A stretch of DNA of 64,000 bases from Bradyrhizobium sp. sBnM-33 (GTDB lineage Bacteria; Pseudomonadota; Alphaproteobacteria; Rhizobiales; Xanthobacteraceae): contig NZ_CP136624.1 of assembly GCF_032917945.1 (NCBI RefSeq), forward strand, positions 7,378,001-7,442,000, written 5' to 3'. The notes under the pieces are model-generated. The model was given only the letters and a program-made list of their open reading frames with translations. It was not told the DNA's origin and searched no databases. Shown here in pieces: positions 35,288-43,997 of the stretch. The stretch's first letter is position 1. Every line of letters begins with the position of its first letter. The position numbers and the translations under genes were made by a program.

Positions 35288-37636
35288 CTATTCGGCTGCA
35301 AGCGGCTTTGTCGCCTCGGCTTTCAGCTCGGCGCGGGTTTTCGGTTTAGCCTTAACCTTGAGGTCCTCGAAATCCTGCCGGTCGCGTACGCTGTTGCGGA
35401 AAATTTGTTCCTTGCCGGGCAGATATTGTGGCGGATAGGCAATGTCGGCGCCATACCAGGCCGCAGCCCGCATCGTGAACGACGGATCGACCAGATGCGG
35501 CCGGCCGAGCGCGACGAGGTCGGCGCGGCCGGCGGCCAAAATCGTATTCACCTGATCCGCGGTGGTGATGTTCCCGACGCACATGGTCGCCACTCGGGCC
35601 TCGTTGCGAACCTGTTCCGAAAACGGCGTCTGGAACATCCGGCCATAGACCGGCTGCGCGTCGCGCACGGTCTGGCCCGTGGAGACATCGATCAGATCGA
35701 CGCCGGCTTCGGCGAACGCCCGCGCGATCGCGACCGCATCGTCACCGGTGATGCCGCCCGCCGCCCAGTCGGTGGCGGAGATCCGCACCGACATCGGCTT
35801 GTGCGCCGGCCACGCCGCCCGCATCGCCTCGAACACCTCCAGCGGATAGCGCAGCCGGTTGGCGAGCGTGCCGCCATATTCGTCGGTCCGTTGATTGGTC
35901 AGCGGCGAGATGAAACTCGCCAGCAGATAACCGTGGGCGCAGTGCAGCTCCAGCATATCGAAGCCACACGCCACGCCGCGCAATGCCGACGCCACGAACT
36001 CGGCCTTGACGCTATCCATCGCGGCGCGATCCATCTCGCGCGGCACCTGGCTGTCGGGGAAATAAGGCAGCGGCGACGCCGAGATCACGTCCCAACCGCC
36101 CTGCTCCAGCGGCCGGTCCATCCCCTCCCACATTAACTTGGTCGCACCCTTGCGGCCGGCGTGTCCGAGTTGCAGGCAGATCTTTGCCGACGAATTGGCA
36201 TGGACGAAATCGACGATGCGCGTCCAGGCGGCCTGCTGCTCGTCGTTCCACAGACCGGTGCAGCCCGGCGTGATGCGGGCATCGCGGCCGACGCAGGTCA
36301 TCTCGGTGAAGATCAGCCCGGCGCCGCCGATCGCGCGCGAGCCGTAATGCACCAGATGGAAATCGCCGGGCACGCCCTCTTTCGCCGAATACATGCACAT
36401 CGGCGAGACCACCGCGCGGTTCCTCACTTCCATCTCGCGCAGCCTGAACGGCTGGAACATCGGCGCCACGGGCTTGTCGAGATCGACGTCAAAGCCTTTC
36501 GCACGCACCTGCTTCGCAAACGCCTTGTCGACCTCGCGGACAAACTCCGGCGCGCGCAGCGTCAGATTGTCATAGGTGATCGCCTTGGCGCGGGTCATGA
36601 CGCCGAAGGCGAACTGCACGGGATCGAAATCCCAGAAGCGATCGACATGCTCGAACCAGACCAGCGACACGTCGGCGGCGTGCTGGGTCTTCTCAACCTC
36701 TTCGCGCCGCCCCTGCTCGTAGGTCTGCAACGCGGCGTCGACGGTCGGCGCCTGCGCCATGGCGTCGGCGAGCGCAATCGCGTCTTCCATCGCGAGCTTG
36801 GTGCCCGAGCCGATCGAAAAATGCGCGGTCGCCTTGGCATCGCCAAGCAGCACCATGTTGTCCTTGATCCAGCGCTCGCTGCGGATCATCGGGAAATTGC
36901 GCCACATCGAGCGATTGATCAGCAGCGGATGACCGTCGAGGAACCAGCCGAAAATCTCCGCCATGCGATCGGCGGATTGCCGCTCGCTTAGGCCTTCGAG
37001 ACCGGCCCGCTGAAACGTCACGGCATCGGTCTCGAAAATCCAGGTCGAGCGGCCCGCTTCGTACTGGTAGGCGTGCGCGATGAACGGCCCCCACTCGGTC
37101 TCCTGGAAGATGAAGGTGAAGGCATCGAGCGGCCGGGTCGAACCCATCCAGGCGAACTTGTTGGAGCGCAGGTCGACCCGGGGCTGAAAATGCCCGATGT
37201 ATTTGTCGCGGAAGCGGCTGTTGATGCCGTCGGCGAGCACGATCAGATCAGCGTCGGCGAAGCGGGCTTCGTCATCGATGTCGGTTTCGAACAGCAACGT
37301 CACGCCAAGTTCGCGCGCGCGCTCCTGCAGGATCAACAGCAGCGTGCGGCGCGAGCAGCCGCAAAAACCGTTGCCGCCGACGCGGTGGACGGTGCCGCGG
37401 AAATGCACGGCGATATCGTCCCAATAGGCGAATTCCTCGGTGATGCGGCGATAGCTCGGCGGATCGTACTTTTCGAAATTGTCCAGCGTGGCATCGGAGA
37501 ACACGACGCCGAAGCCGAAGGTATCGTCGGCACGGTTGCGCTCATAGACGGTGATCTCGGCCTGCGGCCGCTGTTTCTTCAAGAGGATCGCGGCATAGAG
37601 ACCGGCCGGTCCGCCGCCGATTATCGCGATCTTCAT
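35288..37636 (-). CDS. Bifunctional aryl-CoA monooxygenase/ene-reductase (2-aminobenzoyl-CoA or salicylyl-CoA type)
   Basis: The 782-residue fusion has a class A FAD monooxygenase (residues about 1-395: [40 protein letters not shown]) joined to an Old Yellow Enzyme-type FMN barrel (about 400-760: [57 protein letters not shown]). This architecture is known from 2-aminobenzoyl-CoA monooxygenase/reductase, which hydroxylates and then reduces the ring. Databases also name it salicylyl-CoA 5-hydroxylase. With the 2-aminobenzoate-type CoA ligase and RidA, anthranilate dearomatisation is the likely role. An operator-like motif lies about 40 bases upstream. Confidence 0.9.
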   Translation of the reverse strand: MKIAIIGGGPAGLYAAILLKKQRPQAEITVYERNRADDTFGFGVVFSDATLDNFEKYDPPSYRRITEEFAYWDDIAVHFRGTVHRVGGNGFCGCSRRTLLLILQERARELGVTLLFETDIDDEARFADADLIVLADGINSRFRDKYIGHFQPRVDLRSNKFAWMGSTRPLDAFTFIFQETEWGPFIAHAYQYEAGRSTWIFETDAVTFQRAGLEGLSERQSADRMAEIFGWFLDGHPLLINRSMWRNFPMIRSERWIKDNMVLLGDAKATAHFSIGSGTKLAMEDAIALADAMAQAPTVDAALQTYEQGRREEVEKTQHAADVSLVWFEHVDRFWDFDPVQFAFGVMTRAKAITYDNLTLRAPEFVREVDKAFAKQVRAKGFDVDLDKPVAPMFQPFRLREMEVRNRAVVSPMCMYSAKEGVPGDFHLVHYGSRAIGGAGLIFTEMTCVGRDARITPGCTGLWNDEQQAAWTRIVDFVHANSSAKICLQLGHAGRKGATKLMWEGMDRPLEQGGWDVISASPLPYFPDSQVPREMDRAAMDSVKAEFVASALRGVACGFDMLELHCAHGYLLASFISPLTNQRTDEYGGTLANRLRYPLEVFEAMRAAWPAHKPMSVRISATDWAAGGITGDDAVAIARAFAEAGVDLIDVSTGQTVRDAQPVYGRMFQTPFSEQVRNEARVATMCVGNITTADQVNTILAAGRADLVALGRPHLVDPSFTMRAAAWYGADIAYPPQYLPGKEQIFRNSVRDRQDFEDLKVKAKPKTRAELKAEATKPLAAE

Positions 37637-37670
37637 CTACCGCCTCCGAAACAGGCTGTCGGGCTAGTTC

Positions 37671-37697
37671 CAAATTACTTTAAGCATAAAATAATTT
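37671..37697 (-). promoter_or_regulatory. AT-rich operator-like motif (site b) before the fused monooxygenase
   Basis: On the minus strand the core TTTTATGCTTAAAGTAATT is nearly the same as site a before the ligase. It is about 35-60 bases upstream of the start codon, where a repressor would block the promoter. Confidence 0.52.
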
Positions 37698-37727
37698 CGG
37701 AGCAAGGGGTCGCTTGCGTGTAGTTAC

Positions 37728-37815
37728 GTAGCCCGGGTGGAGCGAAAGCGAAACCCGGGGTTCTCGCCAGGTGAGGCAGTGGTCCCCGGGTTTCGCTTCG
37801 CTGCACCCGGGCTAC
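37728..37815. repeat. Dispersed palindromic element
   Basis: GTAGCCCGGGTGGAGCGAAA (from 37728) is inverted against TTTCGCTTCGCTGCACCCGG plus GCTAC (ending 37815), with outer arms of about 32 bases. It belongs to the same family as 33719-33803 and lies between the enoyl-CoA hydratase and fused monooxygenase genes. Confidence 0.65.
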
Positions 37816-37828
37816 GGTCAACGTCCTC

Positions 37829-38665
37829 TCAATTCCCCTGAAACACCGGGGTTCGCTTGTTCGAAAACGCCTCGAACGCCCTCGCGAAATCTTCCGTGGT
37901 CATGCAGAGCGCCTGGGCGACTGCTTCGGCCTCGATCGCTTCCTCCACCGACATTGCCCATTCCATCGCCAGCATGCGCTTGGTCATGGTGTTGGCGAAG
38001 GTGGGTCCTTCCGCAATCTGCTTGGCCAGTAATTGCGCCTGCCGCAGCGCTTGTTCCGGAGTGACGATCCTGGAGAAGAAGCCCCATTTCTCGCCCTCTT
38101 CCGCGGTCATGAAGCGGCCGGTGTAGAGCAGTTCCGAAGCCCGTGACTGGCCGATGATGCGCGGCAGGATCGCGCAGGCGCCCATGTCGCAGCCGGCGAG
38201 CCCGACCTTGTTGAAGAGGAAAGCGACCTTGGCACCGGTGGCGGCGAGACGGATGTCCGAGGCCATGGCAATGATCGCGCCCGCGCCGGCGCAAATGCCT
38301 TCGACGGAAGCCACGATCGGTTGCGGGCACGCGCGCATTGCCTTGACCAGATTACCGGTCATGCGGGTGAAGGCGGTCAAGCCCTTGGTGTCCATCTGAA
38401 TCAGGGGACCGATGATCTCGAACACATCACCGCCGGACGAGAAGTTGCCGCCGGCGCCGGTCACGACGACGGTCTTGACCTCGTCGTCCATCGCGCAGGC
38501 GCGGAAAAAGTCCGTGAGTTCGCGATAGCTATCGAAGGTCAGCGGATTCTTCCGCTCCGGGCGGTTGAGCGTCACTGTGGCGACGCGATCGACGACGGCC
38601 AGCAAGAAATGTTTCGGCGAATAGTCGGCCAGCGGCAGCGTGACGGGATTTGCAGGCTTGCTCAT
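37829..38665 (-). CDS. Enoyl-CoA hydratase/isomerase family protein
   Basis: The 278-residue crotonase-fold protein has the two oxyanion-hole segments [15 protein letters not shown] (near residue 75) and [18 protein letters not shown] (near residue 125), and the catalytic-loop region [19 protein letters not shown], where Asp replaces one of the usual glutamates. It would hydrate or open a ring-derived unsaturated CoA ester. The SDR gene is 36 bases upstream in the same direction. Together they fit the beta-oxidation-like steps after dearomatisation of the aryl-CoA. Confidence 0.9.
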   Translation of the reverse strand: MSKPANPVTLPLADYSPKHFLLAVVDRVATVTLNRPERKNPLTFDSYRELTDFFRACAMDDEVKTVVVTGAGGNFSSGGDVFEIIGPLIQMDTKGLTAFTRMTGNLVKAMRACPQPIVASVEGICAGAGAIIAMASDIRLAATGAKVAFLFNKVGLAGCDMGACAILPRIIGQSRASELLYTGRFMTAEEGEKWGFFSRIVTPEQALRQAQLLAKQIAEGPTFANTMTKRMLAMEWAMSVEEAIEAEAVAQALCMTTEDFARAFEAFSNKRTPVFQGN

Positions 38666-38701
38666 GGGATCTCCCTGAATTGCATTATTGTCGTTGGCCG
38701 G

Positions 38702-39463
38702 TCAGACCTCGCCACCGGCGACCGCGATGGCCTGCCCCGTGATCGCGCCGGCGCCTTCGCCGCAGAGCCAGAGCACGGTATCAGCTACTTCCGACGGCGC
38801 CACGAGGCGTCCTTGCGGATTGTGCTTTGACAACTCTGTGATCGCCTGCTCGCGGCTGCGGCCGGTCTTCTTGATGATGTTGTCGATCGACCCTTCCAGC
38901 AGATCGGTCTCGGTGAAGCCGGGACACACGGCGTTCACGGTAACGCCGCTCTTGGCCGTCTCCAGCGCCAGCGAACGGACGAGGCCGATCACCGCGTGTT
39001 TCGCCGCGCTGTAGGCGCTGACATAAGCGTAGCCCTTGAGGCCAGCGGTCGACGCGACGGCGACGATCCGACCGCGGCGGCGCTCCAGCATTCCGGGCAA
39101 TACCGCCTGCGCGGCATGAACCACGCCCATGAAATTGATGTCCATCATCCGCTGGAACAACGCCGCATCGGAGCGGCCGAACGGCGCGGACTCCGCCGCG
39201 CCGGCGTTGGCAATGAGGATGTCGATCGGCTGTCGCGCGGCGGCTTCGGCAACTGCCGACTTGACGGAAGCCTGGTCGGCGACATCAGCAACGGCTGCAA
39301 ACTGCGCCGCACCGGATGCAATGGCTTCATCCAACGTCGCACGGTTGCGGCCGAGCACCGTCACCGTCGCGCCTGCATTCGACAGTGCCGCCGATATCGC
39401 AAGGCCAATGCCCCGCCCGCCGCCGGTGACGAGCGCATGGGAGGAACGCGACAATTGGGACAT
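38702..39463 (-). CDS. Short-chain dehydrogenase/reductase (3-hydroxyacyl-CoA dehydrogenase-like)
   Basis: The 253-residue classical SDR has the cofactor motif VTGGGRGIGLAIS at residues 12-24, ILIANAGA, the catalytic serine in VAVASTAGL and the YxxxK in SAYSAAKHA, with PGFTETDL after it. It probably oxidises a hydroxyacyl-CoA ring-fission intermediate with NAD+. It leads a two-gene unit with the enoyl-CoA hydratase. An operator-like motif (39494-39518) lies just upstream. Confidence 0.9.
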   Translation of the reverse strand: MSQLSRSSHALVTGGGRGIGLAISAALSNAGATVTVLGRNRATLDEAIASGAAQFAAVADVADQASVKSAVAEAAARQPIDILIANAGAAESAPFGRSDAALFQRMMDINFMGVVHAAQAVLPGMLERRRGRIVAVASTAGLKGYAYVSAYSAAKHAVIGLVRSLALETAKSGVTVNAVCPGFTETDLLEGSIDNIIKKTGRSREQAITELSKHNPQGRLVAPSEVADTVLWLCGEGAGAITGQAIAVAGGEV

Positions 39464-39493
39464 CGGTTATGCCTCCAGGATGATGGTTCAGCA

Positions 39494-39518
39494 TATATTT
39501 TAAACTTCAAGCTTTTGC
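39494..39518 (-). promoter_or_regulatory. AT-rich operator-like motif (site c) before the SDR/hydratase unit
   Basis: On the minus strand GCTTGAAGTTTAAAATATAT lies 31-55 bases upstream of the SDR start. It matches site a at about 15 of 25 positions by eye, including AAG and TAAAAT at the same spacing. Confidence 0.42.
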
Positions 39519-39548
39519 AAGGAAGGCGGCGGCTCTCGGCACGGGCCT

Positions 39549-39640
39549 CATGGTTCGAGACGCGCGGCGCTGCCGCGCTCCTCACCATGAGGGTCTCGGA
39601 CCTCATCCTGAGGAGGCGCAAAGCGCCGTCTCGAAGGATG
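39549..39640. repeat. Pair of dispersed hairpin repeats
   Basis: The hairpin around TCATGGTTCGAGACGCGCGG and CTCCTCACCATGA (39549-39590) is followed by CATCCTGAGGAGGCGC with AGGATG at the far end (39604-39640). These sequences recur between genes in many Bradyrhizobium-like genomes, in my recollection, and yield spurious short open frames. Confidence 0.55.
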
Positions 39641-39659
39641 CAGGCCCCGCTCTCTCCCC

Positions 39660-39740
39660 GTCATTGCGAGCGAAGCGAAGCAATCCATCGTTCCGCGGAC
39701 GAGGTGACAATGGATTGCTTCGCTTTCGCTCGCAATGACG
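39660..39740. repeat. Inverted repeat element
   Basis: GTCATTGCGAGCGAAGCGAA, continuing GCAATCCAT (39660-39688), is inverted against ATGGATTGCTTCGCTTTCGC, continuing TCGCAATGAC (39710-39740), around a 21-base spacer. This is a second, unrelated dispersed repeat family in the same gap. Confidence 0.68.
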
Positions 39741-39799
39741 TGGATACACCTTCGCGATCTCGCGACGCACTGCGCCCGAGGCTTGCCTGAAAACCACCC

Positions 39800-40180
39800 G
39801 CCCTCCTGATCAGAGGGCGCAGGGAAGACCGGGTGCGCGCCGCACCCGCGGTCTCGTGTGCAGTTTGCGCACTAAGAGCGCGCACACGAGCATACAGGTA
39901 CAGCGGGAGCATCCCGGCCTTCCCTGCGCAATGGCTTTACGGCTTACTCCGTGCTCTTCCCGGTGAACGGCTTTCTTGCCACCGTCATCGGCGGGACACT
40001 TCCCGCCAACTTAACGCCAGCACCGCGGCGCCAGAACCACACGACTTCGCCGTACGCGTCGGGCGCGCACGTGCAGCGCGCTTTCAGCGTCCATCGCATC
40101 TCACCGCACGTTCGTGACGATCGCGAGCGCCCCTCATCTGCCGTGAGACGGACGGAGTTATGCAGATGATTTGCTCTCGA
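39800..40180. repeat. Probable degenerate dispersed repeat, no gene supported
   Basis: This stretch has short open frames on both strands but none with family features. The segments starting GGGCGCAGGGAAGACCGGGT and CTTCCCTGCGCAATGGCTTT look like a long repeat that I recall from other Rhizobiales genomes, where it is often mis-called as hypothetical proteins. A small minus-strand open frame (39944-40282) may be part of it. Confidence 0.4.
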
Positions 40181-40340
40181 AGTTAAGCGGAATATTTTTG
40201 CCGGAAGGGCTGGACAGAGTTTTGGTGATTTGCCCGTCGTGCCAATTGGTCGCAGCCGCGCATTGAATTTTCGCTTGGGCACATGGCAAATCAGTTCGCA
40301 ATCCGTAGGTGGGCAAAGGCGACCACGTCCGCTGTAGCCC

Positions 40341-40433
40341 GTAGGGTGGGCAAAGCGGAAGCGTGCCCACCATCATGAAGCGCGCTCGATGATAGATGGT
40401 GGGCACGTCGCTACGCTCCTTTGCCCACCCTAC
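40341..40433. repeat. Inverted repeat element downstream of the CoA-transferase gene
   Basis: GTAGGGTGGGCAAAGCGGAA, continuing to CCCACCAT (40341-40373), is inverted against ATGGTGGGCACGTCGCTACG, continuing to CCCACCCTAC (40396-40433). It ends 2 bases before the CoA-transferase stop and could serve as its terminator-like 3' hairpin. Confidence 0.65.
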
Positions 40434-40435
40434 GC

Positions 40436-41620
40436 TCAAATAATCCCGTCTCTCCGCAGCGCTGCAATCGCGTCCGCGTCGTAGCCGATATCGGCCAGCA
40501 CGCGATCGGTGTGCTCGCCGAGCGTCGGCGGGCGCGTGACGATTTCGCCGGGGGTCTCCGACAGCCGCACCGCGGCGCGCGCCGTCGGCGCGGGGTTCGG
40601 CAAGCCGGGATAATCGACATCCTGCATGAAGCCGGTGGCGCGGATGTGCGGATGCTCCAGCGCCTGCTGTGGGCTTAAGACCGGACCGGCCGGGATCATC
40701 GCTTGGCCGAGCGTATCGACAGCTTGCTGCGTGGTGCGCTCGGCGCACCAGCGCGCCATTCGCTCACTGATGATAGGACCGTGGTCACCGCGCTTGATGT
40801 CATCGGCGAAGCGCGGATCGCTGAGCCAATGATCCTCGCCCATCAATTTCGCCCAGCGGATGAACAGGGGATGGCCGGTGACCTGGCACAGCACCCAGCC
40901 GTCTTTGGTGCGGTAGATGTCGGCGGGCGCTGCGGTCTGGCCGAGATTGCCTGTGGGCACGCGGTTGGCTGATATCACCGCCTGCTCGATCAGCGTCGCA
41001 TTGGTGAAGGAGAGCGCGGTCGCCAAGAGCGCTCCCTCGACGATCTGCCCGCGCCCGGACTTGCCGCGCTCGATCAGCGCGGCGAGCGTGCCGAACGCGC
41101 AATGCAGCGCGGTGCCGAAATCGACCCAGTTCACCGCGGCGCGGTACGGCGGATCGCCGCGGCCTGTCATGTACACCGCGCCCGACATTACCTGGCCAAC
41201 GCCATCAAAGCCGACGCGGTCGGACCATGGCCCCGGCCCACCGAAGGCGGTCGCCGTTGTCAGGATGATGTCCGGCTTGATTGCCTTCAGCGCGTCATAG
41301 TCGAGTTTCATCGCCCGCAGCGTCTGCGGCGGCAGGTTGGCGACGACGACGTCAGCGGTCGCAACCAGCCGGCGCATCACTTCCTGGCCTTGCGGCTTCA
41401 TCGGATTGAGCGTGATGCACTTCTTGTTGCGGTTGACCTGCAGGAACAGCGCCCCCTCGCCGCCTTCGCCGACCGGCGCGACAAAGCGGTCCTCGCTGCC
41501 GTCGCGTTTTTCCACCCGGATGACTTCCGCACCGAACTCCGCCAGCAATGTCGCGCAATACGGCCCCGCGATATAGCGTCCGAAATCGAGGACGCGAACG
41601 CCCTCCAGAACTCCCCCCAT
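40436..41620 (-). CDS. CaiB/BaiF family (family III) CoA-transferase
   Basis: The start at 41620 (MGGVLEGVRVLDFGRYIAGP) has GGAAGGA 3 bases upstream. The frame runs on to 42700 only as a shadow over the next gene. The 394-residue protein has FGRYIAGPYCATLLAEFGAE, LNPMKPQGQEVMRRL, the usual catalytic-aspartate region around FDGVGQVMSGAVYMTG, and LGEHTDRVLADIGY at the end. It moves CoA between organic acids. It is divergent from a DapA-family gene 108 bases away. The substrate is unknown; the aromatic island next door is a possible source. Confidence 0.92.
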   Translation of the reverse strand: MGGVLEGVRVLDFGRYIAGPYCATLLAEFGAEVIRVEKRDGSEDRFVAPVGEGGEGALFLQVNRNKKCITLNPMKPQGQEVMRRLVATADVVVANLPPQTLRAMKLDYDALKAIKPDIILTTATAFGGPGPWSDRVGFDGVGQVMSGAVYMTGRGDPPYRAAVNWVDFGTALHCAFGTLAALIERGKSGRGQIVEGALLATALSFTNATLIEQAVISANRVPTGNLGQTAAPADIYRTKDGWVLCQVTGHPLFIRWAKLMGEDHWLSDPRFADDIKRGDHGPIISERMARWCAERTTQQAVDTLGQAMIPAGPVLSPQQALEHPHIRATGFMQDVDYPGLPNPAPTARAAVRLSETPGEIVTRPPTLGEHTDRVLADIGYDADAIAALRRDGII

Positions 41621-41728
41621 CGGTCCTTCCTTGTCTGACTGCTCGATTGTGTCGAGCCTTCTATCATGTTGATGAATGAATTGGACGACCATACAATCAC
41701 TGATCCCTTTCGAACGGAACATCCTTAA

Positions 41729-42658
41729 ATGACCCCGACAGCACAACGGCCCTATCGCGGCGTCTTCCCCGTCGCTCCGACCATCTTCGACGATCAAGGG
41801 GAGCTCGATCTCGCGGGGCAGCGGCGCTGCATCGACTTCATGATCGACGCCGGCTCGAACGGCCTGTGCATCCTGGCCAATTTCTCCGAGCAGTTCGTCC
41901 TCACCGATGCCGAGCGCGAAACAGTGATGGTTGCGGTGCTGGAGCATGTCGCCGGCCGGGTGCCGGTGATCGTGACGACGACGCATTTCGGCTCGCGCAT
42001 CTGCGCCGAGCGCAGCCGCCAAGCGCAGGACGCGGGCGCGGCGATGGTGATGATCATGCCGCCGTATCACGGCGCCACGTTCCGCGTGCCGGAAAAGGCC
42101 ATTTTCGAGTTCTATCGCACCGTCTCCGATGCCATCGACATTCCCATCATGATCCAGGACGCGCCCGTTGCCGGGACGCCGCTTTCGGTCGACCTCTTGG
42201 CGCGCATGGCCAGGGAAATTCCGAACATCCGCTATTTCAAGATCGAGGTGCCGATGGCGGCGGCGAAGCTTCGCGATCTGATCGCGGCCGGCGGCGACAA
42301 CATCGAAGGTCCCTGGGACGGGGAGGAAGCGATCACGCTGATGGCCGATCTCGACGCCGGTGCGACCGGCGCCATGACGGGGGGCGGCTACCCTGACGGC
42401 ATCCGGCAGATCATCGATCCTTATCTGGCAGGCCGCCGCGAGGAAGCGATGGCAGCCTATGCGCGCTGGCTGCCGCTGATAAATTACGAGAACCGGCAGT
42501 GCGGCTTGCAGGCTGCCAAGATCCTGATGAAGGAAGGCGGCGTGATCGGTTCGGACGCGGTGCGCCACCCCCTGCAAAGGGTTCACCCGGCGGCGCGCGC
42601 CGGTCTCATCGAAATCGCCCGCCAGCTCGATCCCGTGGTGTTGCGCTGGGGCCGGTAG
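41729..42658 (+). CDS. Dihydrodipicolinate synthase/N-acetylneuraminate lyase family protein
   Basis: The 309-residue TIM-barrel aldolase-family protein has VAPTIFDDQGELDLAGQRRC at the start and SNGLCILANFSEQFVLTDAE at the substrate loop. FKIEVPMAAAKLRDLI holds the Schiff-base lysine (YFK-IE). The aligned region YHGATFRVPEKAIFEFYRTV has Tyr. The family includes DapA, sialic acid lyase, KDG aldolase and others, so the reaction cannot be set. It is divergent from the CoA-transferase gene. Confidence 0.86.
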   Translation: MTPTAQRPYRGVFPVAPTIFDDQGELDLAGQRRCIDFMIDAGSNGLCILANFSEQFVLTDAERETVMVAVLEHVAGRVPVIVTTTHFGSRICAERSRQAQDAGAAMVMIMPPYHGATFRVPEKAIFEFYRTVSDAIDIPIMIQDAPVAGTPLSVDLLARMAREIPNIRYFKIEVPMAAAKLRDLIAAGGDNIEGPWDGEEAITLMADLDAGATGAMTGGGYPDGIRQIIDPYLAGRREEAMAAYARWLPLINYENRQCGLQAAKILMKEGGVIGSDAVRHPLQRVHPAARAGLIEIARQLDPVVLRWGR

Positions 42659-42775
42659 ATCGCCACCGTCAGCGGCATCGCTCCGGCGCGGTATCGCCAA
42701 CTGCTCATCGCGACTTGACCCAGGAACGTCGTCGCTCGCTGCGCATTAAGGCGTAGAGACGCGGGACGGTTCGCC

Positions 42776-43801
42776 ATGAGCCATGTGAGTCACCTGCACG
42801 ACACGAACCCTGAGCCAGCCAAGGGCGAGCCGGATACTGAGGGAGATCCAGGCGATCAGGGCCGCGGCCGCCGCGCGGTATCTCCATGGCAAATTCCCTG
42901 GAGGGGATGGAAGGACATCCTGATCAGGACCTATCAGCAGGTCAGCGAAGACCGGCTTCTCGCGGTTGCCGCAGGCGTCGTGTTCTACGGCCTGCTTGCC
43001 CTGTTCCCGGCGATCACCGCCCTCGTCTCGTCCTACGCGCTGTTCGCCAAAGCAAGTACGATCAACGACCACATGACGATGCTTGCGGGCATCCTGCCGG
43101 AGGGCGCGCTCGGCATCGTCAGAGATCAGGTCAATCGCGTGCTTGCCAAGGGCGACGTCACGCTGGGACTGGCATTCCTGTTCTCCTTCCTGTTTGCCGT
43201 GTGGAGCGCCAATGGCGGCATCAAGGCCATCATCGATGCACTCAATGTGGTCTATGAGGAGGACGAGAAGCGCGGTTTTTTCAAGCTCAACGCGATCTCC
43301 CTCGCCTTCACCTTTGGCGGGCTTGTGGCGGTGCTTCTCGCCATCGGTTCCGTGGTCGCGCTTCCGATCGTTCTGTCCACTATCGGGCTAGGGGCCGTCA
43401 CCGATGCGCTGTTTCGATTCGGACGTTGGCCTGTCCTGGTCCTGACGATGCTTTTTGGCCTTGCGGTGCTCTATCGGTTCGGACCAAGCCGCCGCAGGCC
43501 GCAATGGCGTTGGCTGAGCGTCGGCAGCGTGGTTGCAACACTGACGTGGCTTGCCGGATCGGCCTTGCTATCCTTCTATCTCGCCAATTATGCGAATTAC
43601 GATGCGACTTACGGCTCACTCGGAGCCGCGATCGGCTTGATGATGTGGATGTGGATGTCGACGATCGTGGTCTTGCTTGGCGCCGAACTCAATGCGGAGA
43701 TCGAACATCAGACCGCGGCCGATAGCACCGAGGACGGAAACAAGCCGCTGGGTCAGCGCGGCGCGACGATGGCCGACACGATCGGAGAGGCGAAATCATA
43801 G
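42776..43801 (+). CDS. YihY/virulence factor BrkB family membrane protein
   Basis: The 341-residue inner-membrane protein of the former ribonuclease BN group has about six TM helices: AAGVVFYGLLALFPAITALV, LGLAFLFSFLFAVWSANGGI, LVAVLLAIGSVVALPIVLST, and WLAGSALLSFYLANYANYDA with the conserved YGSLGAAIGLMMWMW at the end. The first 60 residues and last 35 are hydrophilic. Function in the family is unresolved. It is followed 10 bases later by a tiny membrane-protein gene. Confidence 0.88.
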   Translation: MSHVSHLHDTNPEPAKGEPDTEGDPGDQGRGRRAVSPWQIPWRGWKDILIRTYQQVSEDRLLAVAAGVVFYGLLALFPAITALVSSYALFAKASTINDHMTMLAGILPEGALGIVRDQVNRVLAKGDVTLGLAFLFSFLFAVWSANGGIKAIIDALNVVYEEDEKRGFFKLNAISLAFTFGGLVAVLLAIGSVVALPIVLSTIGLGAVTDALFRFGRWPVLVLTMLFGLAVLYRFGPSRRRPQWRWLSVGSVVATLTWLAGSALLSFYLANYANYDATYGSLGAAIGLMMWMWMSTIVVLLGAELNAEIEHQTAADSTEDGNKPLGQRGATMADTIGEAKS

Positions 43802-43811
43802 CAAAGGCGGC

Positions 43812-43916
43812 ATGTTCCTGTTTTTCTCGAACAGGCTGGGATGTCTCGGCTCGTTGTTACTTTCGGCAGCCGTGACCATCGGCCTGCTTTTTGCGCTCGG
43901 CGTTCTCCGTTTTTGA
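43812..43916 (+). CDS. Small single-TM membrane protein (34 residues)
   Basis: The open frame begins MFLFFSNRLGCLGSLLLSAA and continues through VTIGLLFALGVL, one hydrophobic helix. The ATG at 43812 is preceded by AAAGGCGG. It starts 10 bases after the YihY stop. Similar tiny proteins are frequent in Bradyrhizobium annotations, as I recall. It could be a membrane regulator or accessory peptide; coding is likely but not certain. Confidence 0.55.
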   Translation: MFLFFSNRLGCLGSLLLSAAVTIGLLFALGVLRF

Positions 43917-43997
43917 TCGCGAAAATTGCGGAGGGCTGAACTGGAAATCAGAGTTGAAGTCATTACATCAAGTGCCCGCTCACATTGATTTCCCGCC

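Noticed and set aside
39944..40282. 112-codon minus-strand open frame
   Set aside because: Lies in the repeat-rich gap, has no ribosome site or family feature, and resembles spurious proteins from dispersed repeats.
41621..42700. Minus-strand extension of the CoA-transferase frame to 754 codons
   Set aside because: The added part is antisense to the DapA-family gene and has no protein features; the CoA-transferase N-terminus and ribosome site are at 41620.
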